64,000 nucleotides of DNA from Actinoalloteichus_B caeruleus (GCF_000718005.1 NZ_JODV01000010.1), one strand, 5' to 3'. Counted from the stretch's first letter, positions 46,721 through 56,074 are shown. The notes: generated by a model from the letters alone, not told the origin. Numbers and translations are program-made.

Positions 46721-46901
46721 CCGGTCAGCCGCGCCTCCCGTTCCTCAGCCACGGGTCCCCCGGCATCGGAGCGAGGACTGAAGCTGGTCGTCCGGAAACC
46801 GGTTCGCCCCTCGCGCCGCGGCGACCGCCCCGGCGCGCGTACCCGGCGTGGCAGCGCACCACCCACCACCCGCTCGGCGCACCCGCCGCCCCGGTGCCCA
46901 C

Positions 46902-48452
46902 TCACTCGGCCCGCGCGCCAGCGGCGTGGTCGCCGGGAGTCGTGGACCGGGCTGGCCGGAGGAAGCGGAGTGCCAGCGCACCCCCGACCACCAGGAGGAC
47001 CGCGCTCACCGTGGCCGCCAGGCGCATCCCGTCAGCGAAGGCCATCCGCGCCGCGTCGAGCAGCGACGTGCCGACCTCCGGGGGAAGGTCCTGGGCGAGC
47101 GCCACCGCGTTGCCCACCGTCCGCGACGCCTCCTGGAGGTGCTCGACGGCCACACCGCCCGAGGCGTCGGACAACACGCGGGACGAGTACGTCGCCGAGG
47201 CCACCGTCCCGATGAACGCCATCCCGCCGGCCAGGCCGAACTCCGCGCCGCTCTCCGCGACACCGGCGGCCATGCCGGCCCGCCCGCGAGGCGCCGAACC
47301 AACGATCAGATCGGTCATCAGCGCGAGGGTTGGCGTGACACCGACGTAGAGGACGGTGAAACCCAGCACCGTCGAGCCAAGGTCCAGGTGGTGTGAGGTC
47401 ACGGCCAGGGCTGTCGCCCCAACCGCCGCCGCGAACAGGCCAGTCGCCACGACCGGCGCCGCTGAGGAGTGGCGGACCAGCCTCGGCGCGAGCAACGTCG
47501 CGCCGATTCCCAGCAGCACCGACGGCAACGTCCACAGCCCGGCCTCGAAGGGGGAGAGGCCGAGGACCGACTGGAGGTACTGCATGACGAGCAACTGACT
47601 TCCCGCCATCGCGGCCACCGCGAGCAGTTGGGCGACGAACCCCGCGCTGAACGGCGCACGGCGGAACAGCCGCAGGTCCAGCAACGGGTCCCGCGTCCTC
47701 AGCTGACGCCACCCGAACAGGCAACCCAGGACCAGGCCCGCCGCGATCCATCCCAGCGGCTCCCAGCCGCCCCGGCTGGCCAGTTCCTTGACGCCGTAGA
47801 CGAACGACAGCACCGAGGCCAGCAGCGCCGTCGCGGAAGCCAGGTCGAAGCGCCCCGGCAACCGTTCCGCACTCTCCGGGAGCACGAAAGGGCCGACGAC
47901 CAGCAGCAGCACCATCACCGGGACGCCAACGAGGAAGACCGCGCCCCACCAGAGGAATTCCAGGACGAGCCCGCCCACGAGCGGACCCACCGCCTCACCC
48001 GAGGTGAAAGCCGTCATCCACACCGCCACCGCGAAGGTGCGCCTCGCCGGAGTCCGGATCACGTCGGTCAGGACGGCCAGCGTCGACGGCATCAGGGTGG
48101 CACCCGCGACCCCCAGCAGGGCCCGTGCGGCGATGAGCAGCTCGGCGCTGGATGAGAAAGCCGCCAACACCGAGACCACCGCGAAGGCCGCGGCACCGAC
48201 CATCAGCAGCCGCCGTCGGCCGATCCTGTCGCCCAGCGCGCCCATCACCAGCAGGAAGCCGGCCACCACGAAGCCGTAGACATCGAGTATCCAGAGCAGC
48301 TGCGTGCCGGTGGGGTCCAGGTCCGCGCTGAGGGCCGGTACCGCCAGGTGCAGCACGGTGATGTCCATCGCCAGCACCAGGGTCGGTAGGGACAGGACGG
48401 CCAACGCCGCCCATTCCCGCCGCCCCAGTCCGCGCGTGCCCGTTCCGTCCAC
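46902..48452 (-). CDS. DHA2-family (EmrB/QacA-like) drug efflux transporter
   Basis: This 516-residue MFS protein has 14 predicted membrane helices. Visible DHA2 features are the N-terminal helix VLAMDITVLHLAVPALSADL (motif D1), GALGDRIGRRRLLMVG (motif A) and the helix 5 motif C region ALLGVAGATLMPSTLAVL. The GTG start at 48452 has GGAGGAGAG upstream. It is divergent from a MerR regulator, with a dyad promoter between them, so expression is likely induced by the pump's substrate. It exports small toxic molecules by proton antiport. A link to either biosynthetic locus is possible but unproven. Confidence 0.92.
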   Translation of the reverse strand: MDGTGTRGLGRREWAALAVLSLPTLVLAMDITVLHLAVPALSADLDPTGTQLLWILDVYGFVVAGFLLVMGALGDRIGRRRLLMVGAAAFAVVSVLAAFSSSAELLIAARALLGVAGATLMPSTLAVLTDVIRTPARRTFAVAVWMTAFTSGEAVGPLVGGLVLEFLWWGAVFLVGVPVMVLLLVVGPFVLPESAERLPGRFDLASATALLASVLSFVYGVKELASRGGWEPLGWIAAGLVLGCLFGWRQLRTRDPLLDLRLFRRAPFSAGFVAQLLAVAAMAGSQLLVMQYLQSVLGLSPFEAGLWTLPSVLLGIGATLLAPRLVRHSSAAPVVATGLFAAAVGATALAVTSHHLDLGSTVLGFTVLYVGVTPTLALMTDLIVGSAPRGRAGMAAGVAESGAEFGLAGGMAFIGTVASATYSSRVLSDASGGVAVEHLQEASRTVGNAVALAQDLPPEVGTSLLDAARMAFADGMRLAATVSAVLLVVGGALALRFLRPARSTTPGDHAAGARAE

Positions 48453-48537
48453 CGCTCTCCTCCATCACTCGCCGGGGGCCCGGTCCGCGACACCCGCCCG
48501 GACCGCCATCCGATGCCCCAACCGGAGCACGCGAGGA

Positions 48538-48568
48538 CGGTAGAGTCTGACGTGGACGTGAGAGTCAA
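48538..48568 (-). promoter_or_regulatory. MerR-type promoter/operator for the efflux pump
   Basis: On the minus strand TTGACT (48568-48563) is followed after 18-19 bases by TCTACC or CTACCG. The spacer carries the dyad GAGTCTGACG/CGTGAGAGTC (8 of 10 matching, 48543-48566 on the plus strand). A long spacer with a central dyad is the hallmark of promoters activated by MerR proteins. The divergent MerR gene starts at 48584. Confidence 0.6.
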
Positions 48569-48583
48569 GGAGGACGAGCGACC

Positions 48584-48976
48584 GTGAGGATCGGTGAGTT
48601 GTCACGCCGTGCGGGTGTGAGCGTGCGCGCGCTGCGCTACTACGAGGAACAGGGACTCCTGCGCCCACGACGCCGGCCCAGCGGCTACCGCGAGTTCGCC
48701 GACGGCGACGTCGCGCTCGTCGCGCGGATCCAGACACTGATCTCCGCCGGGTTGAACACCCAGCACATCGCCGAGGTCCTGCACTGCTTCGACGAGGGCG
48801 GCGCGGGAAGCGTCCCCACTCCGACCTGTGCCGAGATGGTCGAGGAACTCGCCGAGGCACGTGCCCGCATGCGAAACCGCATCGAGGACCTCAGCACGTC
48901 GGTGGAACTCCTGACCGCCATCATCGACGCGGCCCCCGAGGAGCACCAGGATTCACCGGCCGCCATCGGCGCATGA
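48584..48976 (+). CDS. MerR-family transcriptional regulator
   Basis: This 130-residue protein has an N-terminal winged helix, RIGELSRRAGVSVRALRYYEEQGLL plus RRRPSGYREFADGDVALVARI, and a coiled-coil dimer helix (about 75-120). The short C-terminal tail has few cysteines (one in HCFDEG, one in TCAEMV), so it looks like a multidrug/organic sensor rather than a metal sensor. The start is GTG 48584, with GGAGGACGAG upstream. It is divergently paired with the DHA2 efflux gene and most likely activates it. Confidence 0.9.
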   Translation: MRIGELSRRAGVSVRALRYYEEQGLLRPRRRPSGYREFADGDVALVARIQTLISAGLNTQHIAEVLHCFDEGGAGSVPTPTCAEMVEELAEARARMRNRIEDLSTSVELLTAIIDAAPEEHQDSPAAIGA

Positions 48977-49699
48977 AGCGTCTCCCCGGAGGACCGGCAC
49001 CGACGGGCCCAGCCGTCGCCCGTCACCCGACTCCAGCCCACGCCGCCACTCCCGGTTGGGCGCCTGTCCCCAGGACCACTCCACCGGCGGTCCCTCCCCG
49101 GGAGAGCGGGTCGCCCCCTGGCGCCGCCGCTGGTCGTACCACTGGTCGCGCAGCGGCCAGGGGGAGAACGGACCGAGCTCGCACCCCCAACCCCCCGACC
49201 CGGACCAGCCTCGACACGGACGTCGACTCCCGTCGCCAGCCCGATCCGTCGCTGCCCAACCCAACCGCGCACGGGGTCACGCCTCCCGGTCATCGTCCTG
49301 ACCTGCTGGCGGAACGGGGCCGCTCCAGAGAACGGCCGAGGACGTCAGGGCGGAGGCACCGGTGGTCACAGCGGCCGAGGTCCAGGTCGCGGCGGTCCCG
49401 TCGCGGCTGACGGGCACCGAGCACGGGCGGCCGACCCCGGGGCGACGACTCCGCTCCGCAGCGGTCAGCCGCGCCGCCAGCAGGCCGTTGCCCACCCCCT
49501 GTGGCGTGACCTGCGCGGCGGGAAGCGGCACGAGGTCAGCACGACGGGTAGGTCTCAGCGTGCCACCGGAACACCCACGCCGGGTCTCCCGTCAGGCGAC
49601 CACGCGGTCCCGCGGCTGAGCCCCGAGACGCCACGGCCCTCCCCGGTCCGCGCGAGCCCGCCCCGGCGGGAAGGCCATTCGCCCGCCGGACCGTCCGGA
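48977..49699. other. 0.7-kb gap, no gene seen
   Basis: All frames are short or low-complexity, and I see no RNA gene or clear hairpin. It separates the MerR gene from the convergent secreted-protein gene. Confidence 0.5.
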
Positions 49700-50032
49700 T
49701 CAGACGGTCGACTCCTCCCGGCTGGCGGGCGTCTCCCCGGCTCGGGCGGTGCAGGTGCGCACCCACAGCTCCCACCCGTTCAGGGCCTGGGAGCAGTTCC
49801 ACCCCGTCCACCGCCCCGCCTGGGCACCGCTGCTGCCCGCCCAGTCGCAGAAGCTCTTGCTGCTGTGCCCCTCGCTCTGCTTCCAGTAGGGGGTGCAGCT
49901 CGCCACCTCGACGACCGACGCCGGGGAACAGACGTCCGCCGGGATCGTGGCCGCCGAGACGGCGGGAGCAACGGACACCACGGCGCCGCCCACGGCGGCG
50001 GCCAGCAGAAGTCCCCGGACGGTCGCGCGCAT
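49700..50032 (-). CDS. small secreted cysteine-containing protein
   Basis: This 110-residue protein begins with a clear Sec signal peptide, MRATVRGLLLAAAVGGAVV then SVAPAVSAATI, with likely cleavage after AVSA-A near residue 28. The mature part (about 82 residues) has five cysteines and several Trp: DVCSP, VASCTPYW, SFCDWAGSSGAQAGRWTGWNC, WVRTC. The pattern suggests a disulphide-stabilised extracellular domain. The ATG at 50032 has GAAGGGA upstream. I do not recognise the family. Possible roles include a cell-surface or carbohydrate-binding factor, but nothing in the context decides this. Confidence 0.75.
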   Translation of the reverse strand: MRATVRGLLLAAAVGGAVVSVAPAVSAATIPADVCSPASVVEVASCTPYWKQSEGHSSKSFCDWAGSSGAQAGRWTGWNCSQALNGWELWVRTCTARAGETPASREESTV

Positions 50033-50235
50033 TCGGGTGGTTCCCTTCGTCAGCGGTGCTACTCCTCCAGACCCTGCCCGGGCGGGCCACGCCCGGGAAC
50101 CGCCGAACGGCCACCTCCCGGGGCCGCCTTCGGCGGAGCCGACCGGACACCGGGGGGACGCGGGCCCACCGCCGTGTGAACGCCGAGCCACCGACGGCGC
50201 GCCTCCGAGATCCCGGCGCCCACGGGCGACCCGCT

Positions 50236-50334
50236 CGCCACGCCGCCGCTCGCCACCGTGAAGCGCTGGTCCGCCGTGCCCGGGCACCCCGGCGGAACAC
50301 GCCGACGGGGACGAGCAGGACACCCCTGCGCCGA
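50236..50334. repeat. 99-bp direct repeat, copy 1
   Basis: It is identical over 99 bp to 50347-50445 (offset 111 bp, a multiple of three). It contains GTGAAGCGCTGG and the palindrome GTGCCCGGGCAC. The copies are separated by only 12 bp. Confidence 0.95.
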
Positions 50335-50346
50335 AGGCGACCCACC

Positions 50347-50445
50347 CGCCACGCCGCCGCTCGCCACCGTGAAGCGCTGGTCCGCCGTGCCCGGGCACCC
50401 CGGCGGAACACGCCGACGGGGACGAGCAGGACACCCCTGCGCCGA
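50347..50445. repeat. 99-bp direct repeat, copy 2
   Basis: This is the second perfect copy of the 99-bp unit, next to the start of the small orphan gene. An in-frame GTG at 50369 inside this copy could serve as its start. The perfect identity points to a recent duplication. Confidence 0.95.
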
Positions 50446-50857
50446 CCGCCACGGCGACACCCCCACCACACGTCGGCACATCCTGTTGGTCGGTGTCGAA
50501 CCGGCACTGGTCAACTTCGACACCATCCCGGGGTGGGACGCCGCCTCGGTGCGCGCGGCCCAGCGGACCAACCGGGCCGGGCTTCGGCGGCTCGGTCTCA
50601 CCGTCCACACCTGCGTCCTCGACTTCGAGGGGACGACCGAGGAGACCCTGGTCGACACCCTCTCCACCAGGGAGTACGCCTGCGTGATGGTCGGTGCCGG
50701 CATCCGCGCCGTACCGGAGAACCTCCCGCTGTTCGAACGCGTCGTCAACGCCGTGCACCGCCACGCGCCCGAAGCCCGCCTCTGCTTCAACACCACCCCG
50801 AGCGACACCGTCGAGGCCGCGCGACGAGCCCTGGACGCGATCGAACGGGACCAGTAG
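50369..50857 (+). CDS. small orphan protein, paralogue of the gene at 45.2-45.6 kb
   Basis: The conserved part starts at about 50477 (RRHILLVGVEPALVNFDTIP) and ends with CVMVGAGIRAVPE, LFERVVNAVHRHAPEARLCFNTTP and SDTVEAARRAL. It aligns with the C-terminal core of the protein at 45221-45628 (VIGGGVRLDPE, LFERILNLL, FCFNTSPETT), with clear sequence divergence elsewhere. The start is uncertain. No good ribosome site is visible, and the only in-frame GTGs (50258, 50369) lie in the duplicated 99-bp units, so the first about 35 residues may be untranslated or recently acquired. No function is assigned. Confidence 0.7.
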   Translation: MKRWSAVPGHPGGTRRRGRAGHPCADRHGDTPTTRRHILLVGVEPALVNFDTIPGWDAASVRAAQRTNRAGLRRLGLTVHTCVLDFEGTTEETLVDTLSTREYACVMVGAGIRAVPENLPLFERVVNAVHRHAPEARLCFNTTPSDTVEAARRALDAIERDQ

Positions 50858-51031
50858 GCAACCCACCCGCATGCTCGGCCCCGCCTCCAGCGGGCCGGCG
50901 ACGGCACCGCCGTACCCCACTCCCACCACCCGACCACGGGCAGGCGGGACCAGGACCCGCCTCCTCGAATCCACCCAGGTCATCGAGAGGCTCGGATGAC
51001 AGGAACGGCGAGGCCTGGCAGCGTGCCGGGT

Positions 51032-51745
51032 ATGACCGGATTCTCCGCGCGCCTGTGGAACGAGACCGCCGCCCTGCAACGGGAGATGACGCTGCTCCCG
51101 TTCAACGTCGAACTCGCCGAGGGCACCCTCTCCCGGGACCGTTTCCAGTTCTACCTCGCCCAGGACGCCCGGTACCTGGTGGGGTTCGGACGGGCACTGG
51201 CCGCCGCCGCGGCCCGCGCACCGGACGTCGACGACGTCGCCTTCCTCGCCGGAGCCGCCCGGGAGGCCATCGAGGTGGAACGCGCACTCCACGCCGGCTA
51301 CTTCGCCCGCTACGGGCTGGGCCAGGACGGCCTGGACCGCATCGAGACCTCCCCGACGTGCCTCGCCTACACCTCGTACCTGGCCGCGCTGGCCACCACC
51401 GGCTCGTTCGGTGAACTGGTGGCCGGCCTGCTGCCCTGCTTCTGGGTCTACCACGAGGTCGGCACCGACATCGTCCGCCGCCAGCGCACCGGGCCGCCCC
51501 GGATCACCGACCACCCCTACCAGGCGTGGATCGACACCTACGCGGACGAGGAGTTCGGGCGGGCCGTCGCCCGCTGCCGGCAGGCCGTGGACCGCGCGGC
51601 CGCGTCGGCCGGCGCCGCCGAACGGGCCGCCATGACGAGGGCCTTCACCCGCGCCTCCGAGTACGAGTGGCTGTTCTGGGACAGCGCCTACCGGCGCGAG
51701 CAGTGGCCCACCCGGCGGTTCCTCCCCACCCCGGGTGAGCGGTGA
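51032..51745 (+). CDS. TenA/thiaminase II family protein
   Basis: This 237-residue all-helical TenA-family protein has YLAQDARYLVGFGRAL (substrate Asp/Tyr region), the catalytic Cys in LLPCFWVYHEVG, YQAWIDTYADEEF, and the C-terminal Glu in ASEYEWLFWDSAY. All usual active-site residues appear present, so hydrolysis of aminopyrimidine thiamine breakdown products (thiamine salvage) is the family expectation. No other thi genes are nearby. ATG 51032 fits the family N-terminus; GTG 51023 and ATG 50996 are in-frame alternatives. Confidence 0.88.
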   Translation: MTGFSARLWNETAALQREMTLLPFNVELAEGTLSRDRFQFYLAQDARYLVGFGRALAAAAARAPDVDDVAFLAGAAREAIEVERALHAGYFARYGLGQDGLDRIETSPTCLAYTSYLAALATTGSFGELVAGLLPCFWVYHEVGTDIVRRQRTGPPRITDHPYQAWIDTYADEEFGRAVARCRQAVDRAAASAGAAERAAMTRAFTRASEYEWLFWDSAYRREQWPTRRFLPTPGER

Positions 51746-51992
51746 GCATCGCGCCCGGTGCTGGTCGCCCCCTGCCCGGACCGAGTCCGCAGTGGAGCCG
51801 GCGGTCTCCCCACCGTCAGCGGTCCCGCCGGTGATTTCCGACGGGACCAGCCACCCGGAGCGGCCACGCACCGCAACCCGACGCCCACCGCCCGGCGCCG
51901 CCCACGCGGGAAGGCCCACCCGTCGCAGCCCTTCCACGGCGCGAGACGGTTACCGTGCTCCTCACGAAGATCCATTCCGGGAGGAGCGGGCG

Positions 51993-52757
51993 ATGACAGC
52001 ACGGTTCGACGGGAACGTCGTGGTGGTCACGGGAGCCGGCCAGGGCATCGGCGCGGCCATCGCGCGGTCCTTCGCCGAACAGGGCGCGACCGTCGTCGTC
52101 ACCGACATCCGGGCCGACACCGCCACCACCACCGCCACCGAGATCAACGCCGCCACCGGGGCCACCGTCCTGGCCCGACCGCTGGACGTCACCCGCTCCG
52201 CCGAGGTCGCCGCCCTCGCCGACCAGGTCGTCGCCGAACACGGCCGGGTCGACGTCCTGGTCAACAACGCCGGCATCGTCCTGGGCGCCGCCAGCTTCGA
52301 CTACGACGACGACACCTGGAACCGCACCCTCGCCGTGAACCTCTCCGGACCGTTCTATACGGCCAGGGAGTTCGGCCGGCGAATGCGTGGCAGGGGAGGG
52401 GCGATCGTCAACGTGTCCTCGGTGGCGGCGCTCCGCGCCCCCCGAGCCGACCCGCACATCGGCTACGACGCCACCAAGGCCGGTGTCATCGCGCTGACCC
52501 GCTCGCTCGCCGCCGAATGGGCACCGGAGGGCATCCGGGTCAACGCGGTCGCCCCCGGCTACACCAACACCGACATCCTCAAGGCCGTCGGCAGCGAGAA
52601 CCCCGAGGTGGTGGCCGGCTGGCGGAGCCACATCCCACAGGGACGGCTGGCCGAACCGGTCGAGATCGCCCAGGCGGTCCGTTTCCTCGCCTCCACCGAG
52701 GCCAGCGCGGTCACCGGACACGTCCTCGTCGCCGACGGCGGCTACAGCACCTGGTGA
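51993..52757 (+). CDS. SDR family oxidoreductase, FabG-like
   Basis: This 254-residue classical SDR has VVTGAGQGIGAAIARSF (cofactor loop), VLVNNAGIV, NVSSVAALRAPRADPHIGYDATK read as the Ser and YxxxK catalytic pair, PGYTNTDI, and the C-terminal VTGHVLVADGGYSTW. The ATG at 51993 has GGGAGGAGCGG upstream. It is probably NAD(P)H-dependent, acting on a hydroxy/keto substrate. It follows the TenA gene by about 250 bp and is not clearly part of a pathway. Confidence 0.88.
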   Translation: MTARFDGNVVVVTGAGQGIGAAIARSFAEQGATVVVTDIRADTATTTATEINAATGATVLARPLDVTRSAEVAALADQVVAEHGRVDVLVNNAGIVLGAASFDYDDDTWNRTLAVNLSGPFYTAREFGRRMRGRGGAIVNVSSVAALRAPRADPHIGYDATKAGVIALTRSLAAEWAPEGIRVNAVAPGYTNTDILKAVGSENPEVVAGWRSHIPQGRLAEPVEIAQAVRFLASTEASAVTGHVLVADGGYSTW

Positions 52758-53229
52758 GGCACCCCCCGCCGCGTCCCGTGCCCACCCCCCCCGGGCGGGC
52801 ACGACGTCAGGGGCGGTCCTCCCACCAACCAGGACCGGTCGACGGGTGACCGCGCTCCGGGCGCACGGTCCACCGACACCCTTGACGTGATCCACGGGAA
52901 CGCCGACCCCTCCGGCTCACCGACGGCGGCACACGGGACAGGCGGAGGCGGGCCGCGGCGACACCGGGCCCGGGAGACCGGGGGACGTGACCTCGCCACG
53001 GTCGCGCTACCAGGCATCCACGAGGCGAACCCGCCAGGAAGGACACCTCCTCCCGACACCGGCGCCCCACACCCCGTCGCGCGACCCAGGTCGCCAGCCG
53101 GAGGGACGGCACCTCCTCCACCCACCGCCTCGGTACGGCGACGCCGAGCACAACCCCACCGCGCCCCCACCCGCGAACCGCCGGCGCCGGCGGCCGGCGC
53201 GGGAACGCGCGGGATCCCTGACCGGCGGA
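52758..53229. other. convergent gap with a weak hairpin
   Basis: CGTGCCC (52777-52783) pairs with GGGCACG (52797-52803) across a C-rich loop just after the SDR stop and may terminate it. The rest has only low-complexity frames and no recognisable gene. Confidence 0.45.
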
Positions 53230-54255
53230 TCAGCGGGTCGTGCCGGCTGGGGGAGTGAAGGTGCGGCGGTAGGCCAGCGGACTGACGCCGATGGCCGCGT
53301 TCAGGTGCGCGCGCAACGACGCGGCACTCCCCAGACCGGACTCGGCGGCGACCCGGTCCACCGGAAGGCTCGTCGTCTCCAACAACTGCCGCGCATGCGA
53401 GACCCGCTGCTGGATCAACCAGGCCCCCGGCGGAAGCCCGGTCTCCGCCCGGAACCGGCGGCTGAAGGTGCGCACGCTCATCGAGGCGTGTTCGGCCAGC
53501 GCGGCCACGTCCAGCGGGTCCGCGAGGCGGCGCGACGCCCACTCCCGGGTGGCCGCCGTGCTGCCCTCCCCGGTCTCCGGCAACGGGCGTTCGATGAACT
53601 GCGACTGCCCGCCCTCCCGCCAGGGCGGGACGACGCAGGAGCGCGCGGCCAGGTTGCTCACGGCCGTGCCGTGGTCGGAACGAACGACGTGCAGGCACAG
53701 ATCCACGCCCGCCCCCAACCCCGCTGAGGTCAGCACGTCCCCGTCGTCGACGAAGAGCACGTCCTCGTCCAGCTCCACCCGGGGGTGGAGCCGGCGGAAG
53801 GCGTCGACGTGCGCCCAGTGCGTGGCGGCGCGCCGCCCGTCGAGCAGACCCGCCGCGGCCAACACGAAAGCGCCCGTGCAGATCGACATGATCCTGGCAC
53901 CAGGAGGAATCCGTGCCAGCGCCTCGGCGATCTCGGGAGTGAGGACCCCGTCCACCCTCGGCCCCCTCGCCCGCGTACCCGGGACGATCACCGTCTGGGC
54001 GTCCTCCAACGCTTCGGGACCGTGGTCCAGCACCGCCGTGTACCCCGACTCCACCCGGACCGGTCGGCGATCCACCCCGCAGACCCGCACGTCGTACAGG
54101 TCCCGCTCACCGCGCTTCGCCGCGCCGAAGATCTGCGGCGGGATCGACAGGTCGTACCCGACCACCTCGTCGATCGCCAACACCACCACCCGGTGCGGTT
54201 CCCCATGCCGTTCCCGCGACCCCGGATCACCACGCATGGCCGAATCCTGACACAT
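53230..54255 (-). CDS. GlxA-type AraC regulator (DJ-1/PfpI domain plus AraC HTH)
   Basis: This 341-residue regulator has an N-terminal DJ-1/PfpI-like domain (about 20-190): VVVLAIDEVVGYDLSIPPQIFGAA, TVIVPGTR and the nucleophile-elbow-like IMSICTGAFVLAAAGLLDGRRAATHW. A C-terminal AraC double helix-turn-helix follows (about 235-335; LAEHASMSVRTFSRRFRAETGLPPGAWL, VAAESGLGSAASLRAHL). These regulators usually sense small metabolites. The ATG at 54255 has GGAAGGA upstream. It is divergent from an MFS exporter 385 bp away, so it is a candidate regulator of that gene. Confidence 0.9.
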   Translation of the reverse strand: MCQDSAMRGDPGSRERHGEPHRVVVLAIDEVVGYDLSIPPQIFGAAKRGERDLYDVRVCGVDRRPVRVESGYTAVLDHGPEALEDAQTVIVPGTRARGPRVDGVLTPEIAEALARIPPGARIMSICTGAFVLAAAGLLDGRRAATHWAHVDAFRRLHPRVELDEDVLFVDDGDVLTSAGLGAGVDLCLHVVRSDHGTAVSNLAARSCVVPPWREGGQSQFIERPLPETGEGSTAATREWASRRLADPLDVAALAEHASMSVRTFSRRFRAETGLPPGAWLIQQRVSHARQLLETTSLPVDRVAAESGLGSAASLRAHLNAAIGVSPLAYRRTFTPPAGTTR

Positions 54256-54640
54256 GTCGTCCTTCCCGCCACTCGCAGGCGACCGCCCGGCACGCGAGGC
54301 TGTACCGGTGCACGCGACCGCTGATCCAGCACCCCGGCTCCTCACCGCCCCACGCCTTCGCGTCCCTCCCGACCAGTACGTCGCGCCGGGATCCTCCGTC
54401 GCGCTCGTCAGCGCCGCCGCGCCCCGACCACCACCGATGTCCTCATCGCACCGCCACCCGAGAAGCCCGCCCCGTCTTCGAGGAACCAGCCGTGGGACGG
54501 TCCTCGCCCGGACCGGAGCGGCGTCGAACACGGGTGAGGAGCCCCGCTCCTGACGAGCCGGTTCCCGGTGGGGGCCGGCGGAACGGGACGGACGGGAACC
54601 AGCGGCGTCGTCGGATGCCACCCGAAGGAGGAGATCGACG
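54256..54640. promoter_or_regulatory. divergent spacer between AraC-type and MFS genes
   Basis: This 385-bp spacer must carry the promoters of both flanking genes. I could not identify a convincing -10/-35 pair or dyad. A good ribosome site (AAGGAGGAG, about 54626-54634) precedes the MFS start. Confidence 0.4.
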
Positions 54641-55918
54641 GTGACAGTTCCGGAGGCCCAGGACAGCGCGACGGCGCCGTTACCGGGGGAAGCGGACCGC
54701 CACCAGGTGCACCGGCGCACGCTCCGGGCCGTGGTCGCCAGCCAGGTCCTCGGCGGCGCCGGGCTGGCAGCGGGTGTCACCGTCGGAGCACTGCTGGCCG
54801 AGGAGATGCTGGGCTCGGACCGGCTGGCCGGTCTGCCGGCCGCGTTGTTCACCCTTGGGTCCGCACTGGCCGCCTTCCTGGTCGGGCGGTGCGTCCAGCG
54901 GTGGGGCCGCCGCGTCGGCGCGGGCCTCGGGTTCGCCGCCGGCGGGCTCGGCGCGGCCGGGGTGGTCGTCGCCTCGGCCACCGGCTCCGTTCCACTGCTG
55001 TTCGTGTCCCTGTTCGTCTACGGCTCCGGCACCGCGACCAACCTCCAGGCCCGGTACGCCGGCACCGACCTCGCACCCCCGTCCCGCCGGGGAGCGGCGA
55101 TCAGCGTGGCGATGGTGTCCACCACGCTCGGCGCGGTCGCCGGCCCGAACCTCGTCGACCCGCTCGGACGGTTCGCGACGACCCTGGGGCTTCCCGGGCT
55201 GGCCGGGCCGTTCCTCCTCGCCGCCGTCGCCTACCCGGTGGCCGGGCTCGTCCTGTTCGTCCTGCTGCGCCCGGACCCGTACCTGCTCGCCCGCGCCCTC
55301 CACGAGGCCGAACGCGCGCGGGACGACACGAGGTCGCCAGGGGTGCCGAAACCACGGGTGGGCGCTTACGTGGGGGCGGCCGTCATGGTCCTCACCCAGA
55401 TCGCCATGGTCGCGATCATGACGATGACCCCGGTGCACATGCGCGCCCACCACCACGACCTCTCCGCCGTGGGGCTCGTCATCGGCCTGCACGTGGGGGC
55501 GATGTACCTGCCTTCACTGGTCACCGGGATGTTGGTCGACAGGGTGGGCAGAACCCGGATGGCGGCCGCCTCGGGAGTGACCCTCCTGGCCGCCGGAGTG
55601 GTCGCCGCGCTCGCCCCAGGGGACTCGCTCGGCCCGCTGATCCTCGCACTGGTCCTGCTCGGGCTAGGGTGGAACTTCGGGCTGATCTCGGGCACCGCGC
55701 TGGTCGTCGACGCGACCGTCCCGGAGAACCGGCCGCGAACCCAGGGGAGCATTGACGTGCTCGTCTCCCTCGCCGGAGCGGGCGGCGGCGCGATGTCCGG
55801 TGTGGTGATGGCGACCGGCGGCTACGAAGTCCTCTCCCTCGCCGGCGGCCTCCTCGCCCTCCTGCTGGTGCCCGTCCTGCTCTGGGCGGCCAGAAGGGAC
55901 CGGGAAGTGACGTCCTGA
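54641..55918 (+). CDS. MFS transporter
   Basis: This 425-residue protein has about 12 membrane helices. Visible elements are VGALLAEEMLGSDRLAGLPAALFTLGSALAAFLVGRCVQRWGRR read over helices 1-2 with motif A, a central loop EAERARDDTRSPGVPKPR, and LVDRVGRTRMAAASG in the second half. GTG 54641 has a strong AAGGAGGAG site. It is divergent from the GlxA-type regulator. It is a likely small-molecule exporter; the substrate is unknown. Confidence 0.88.
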   Translation: MTVPEAQDSATAPLPGEADRHQVHRRTLRAVVASQVLGGAGLAAGVTVGALLAEEMLGSDRLAGLPAALFTLGSALAAFLVGRCVQRWGRRVGAGLGFAAGGLGAAGVVVASATGSVPLLFVSLFVYGSGTATNLQARYAGTDLAPPSRRGAAISVAMVSTTLGAVAGPNLVDPLGRFATTLGLPGLAGPFLLAAVAYPVAGLVLFVLLRPDPYLLARALHEAERARDDTRSPGVPKPRVGAYVGAAVMVLTQIAMVAIMTMTPVHMRAHHHDLSAVGLVIGLHVGAMYLPSLVTGMLVDRVGRTRMAAASGVTLLAAGVVAALAPGDSLGPLILALVLLGLGWNFGLISGTALVVDATVPENRPRTQGSIDVLVSLAGAGGGAMSGVVMATGGYEVLSLAGGLLALLLVPVLLWAARRDREVTS

Positions 55919-56074
55919 TCGACCACGTGGACCCCGTGTTGGGGAGTGGGGGAGGGCGCCCGAGTCCTGAGCCCGACCAGCGAACAGGTTTCGTCCGCAC
56001 GCGAGCTTCGCTGGCGGCGCACGCTCAGGCCGGAGCCCGTCGGACGCCCCGCACTCCCGGAAGCCGGCGGAGCC

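Noticed and set aside
49700..51937. A 745-codon minus-strand frame ending at the small secreted protein.
   Set aside because: Only the last 110 codons, starting at ATG 50032 with a signal peptide, look real. The rest is the shadow of the 99-bp repeats, the orphan gene and TenA.
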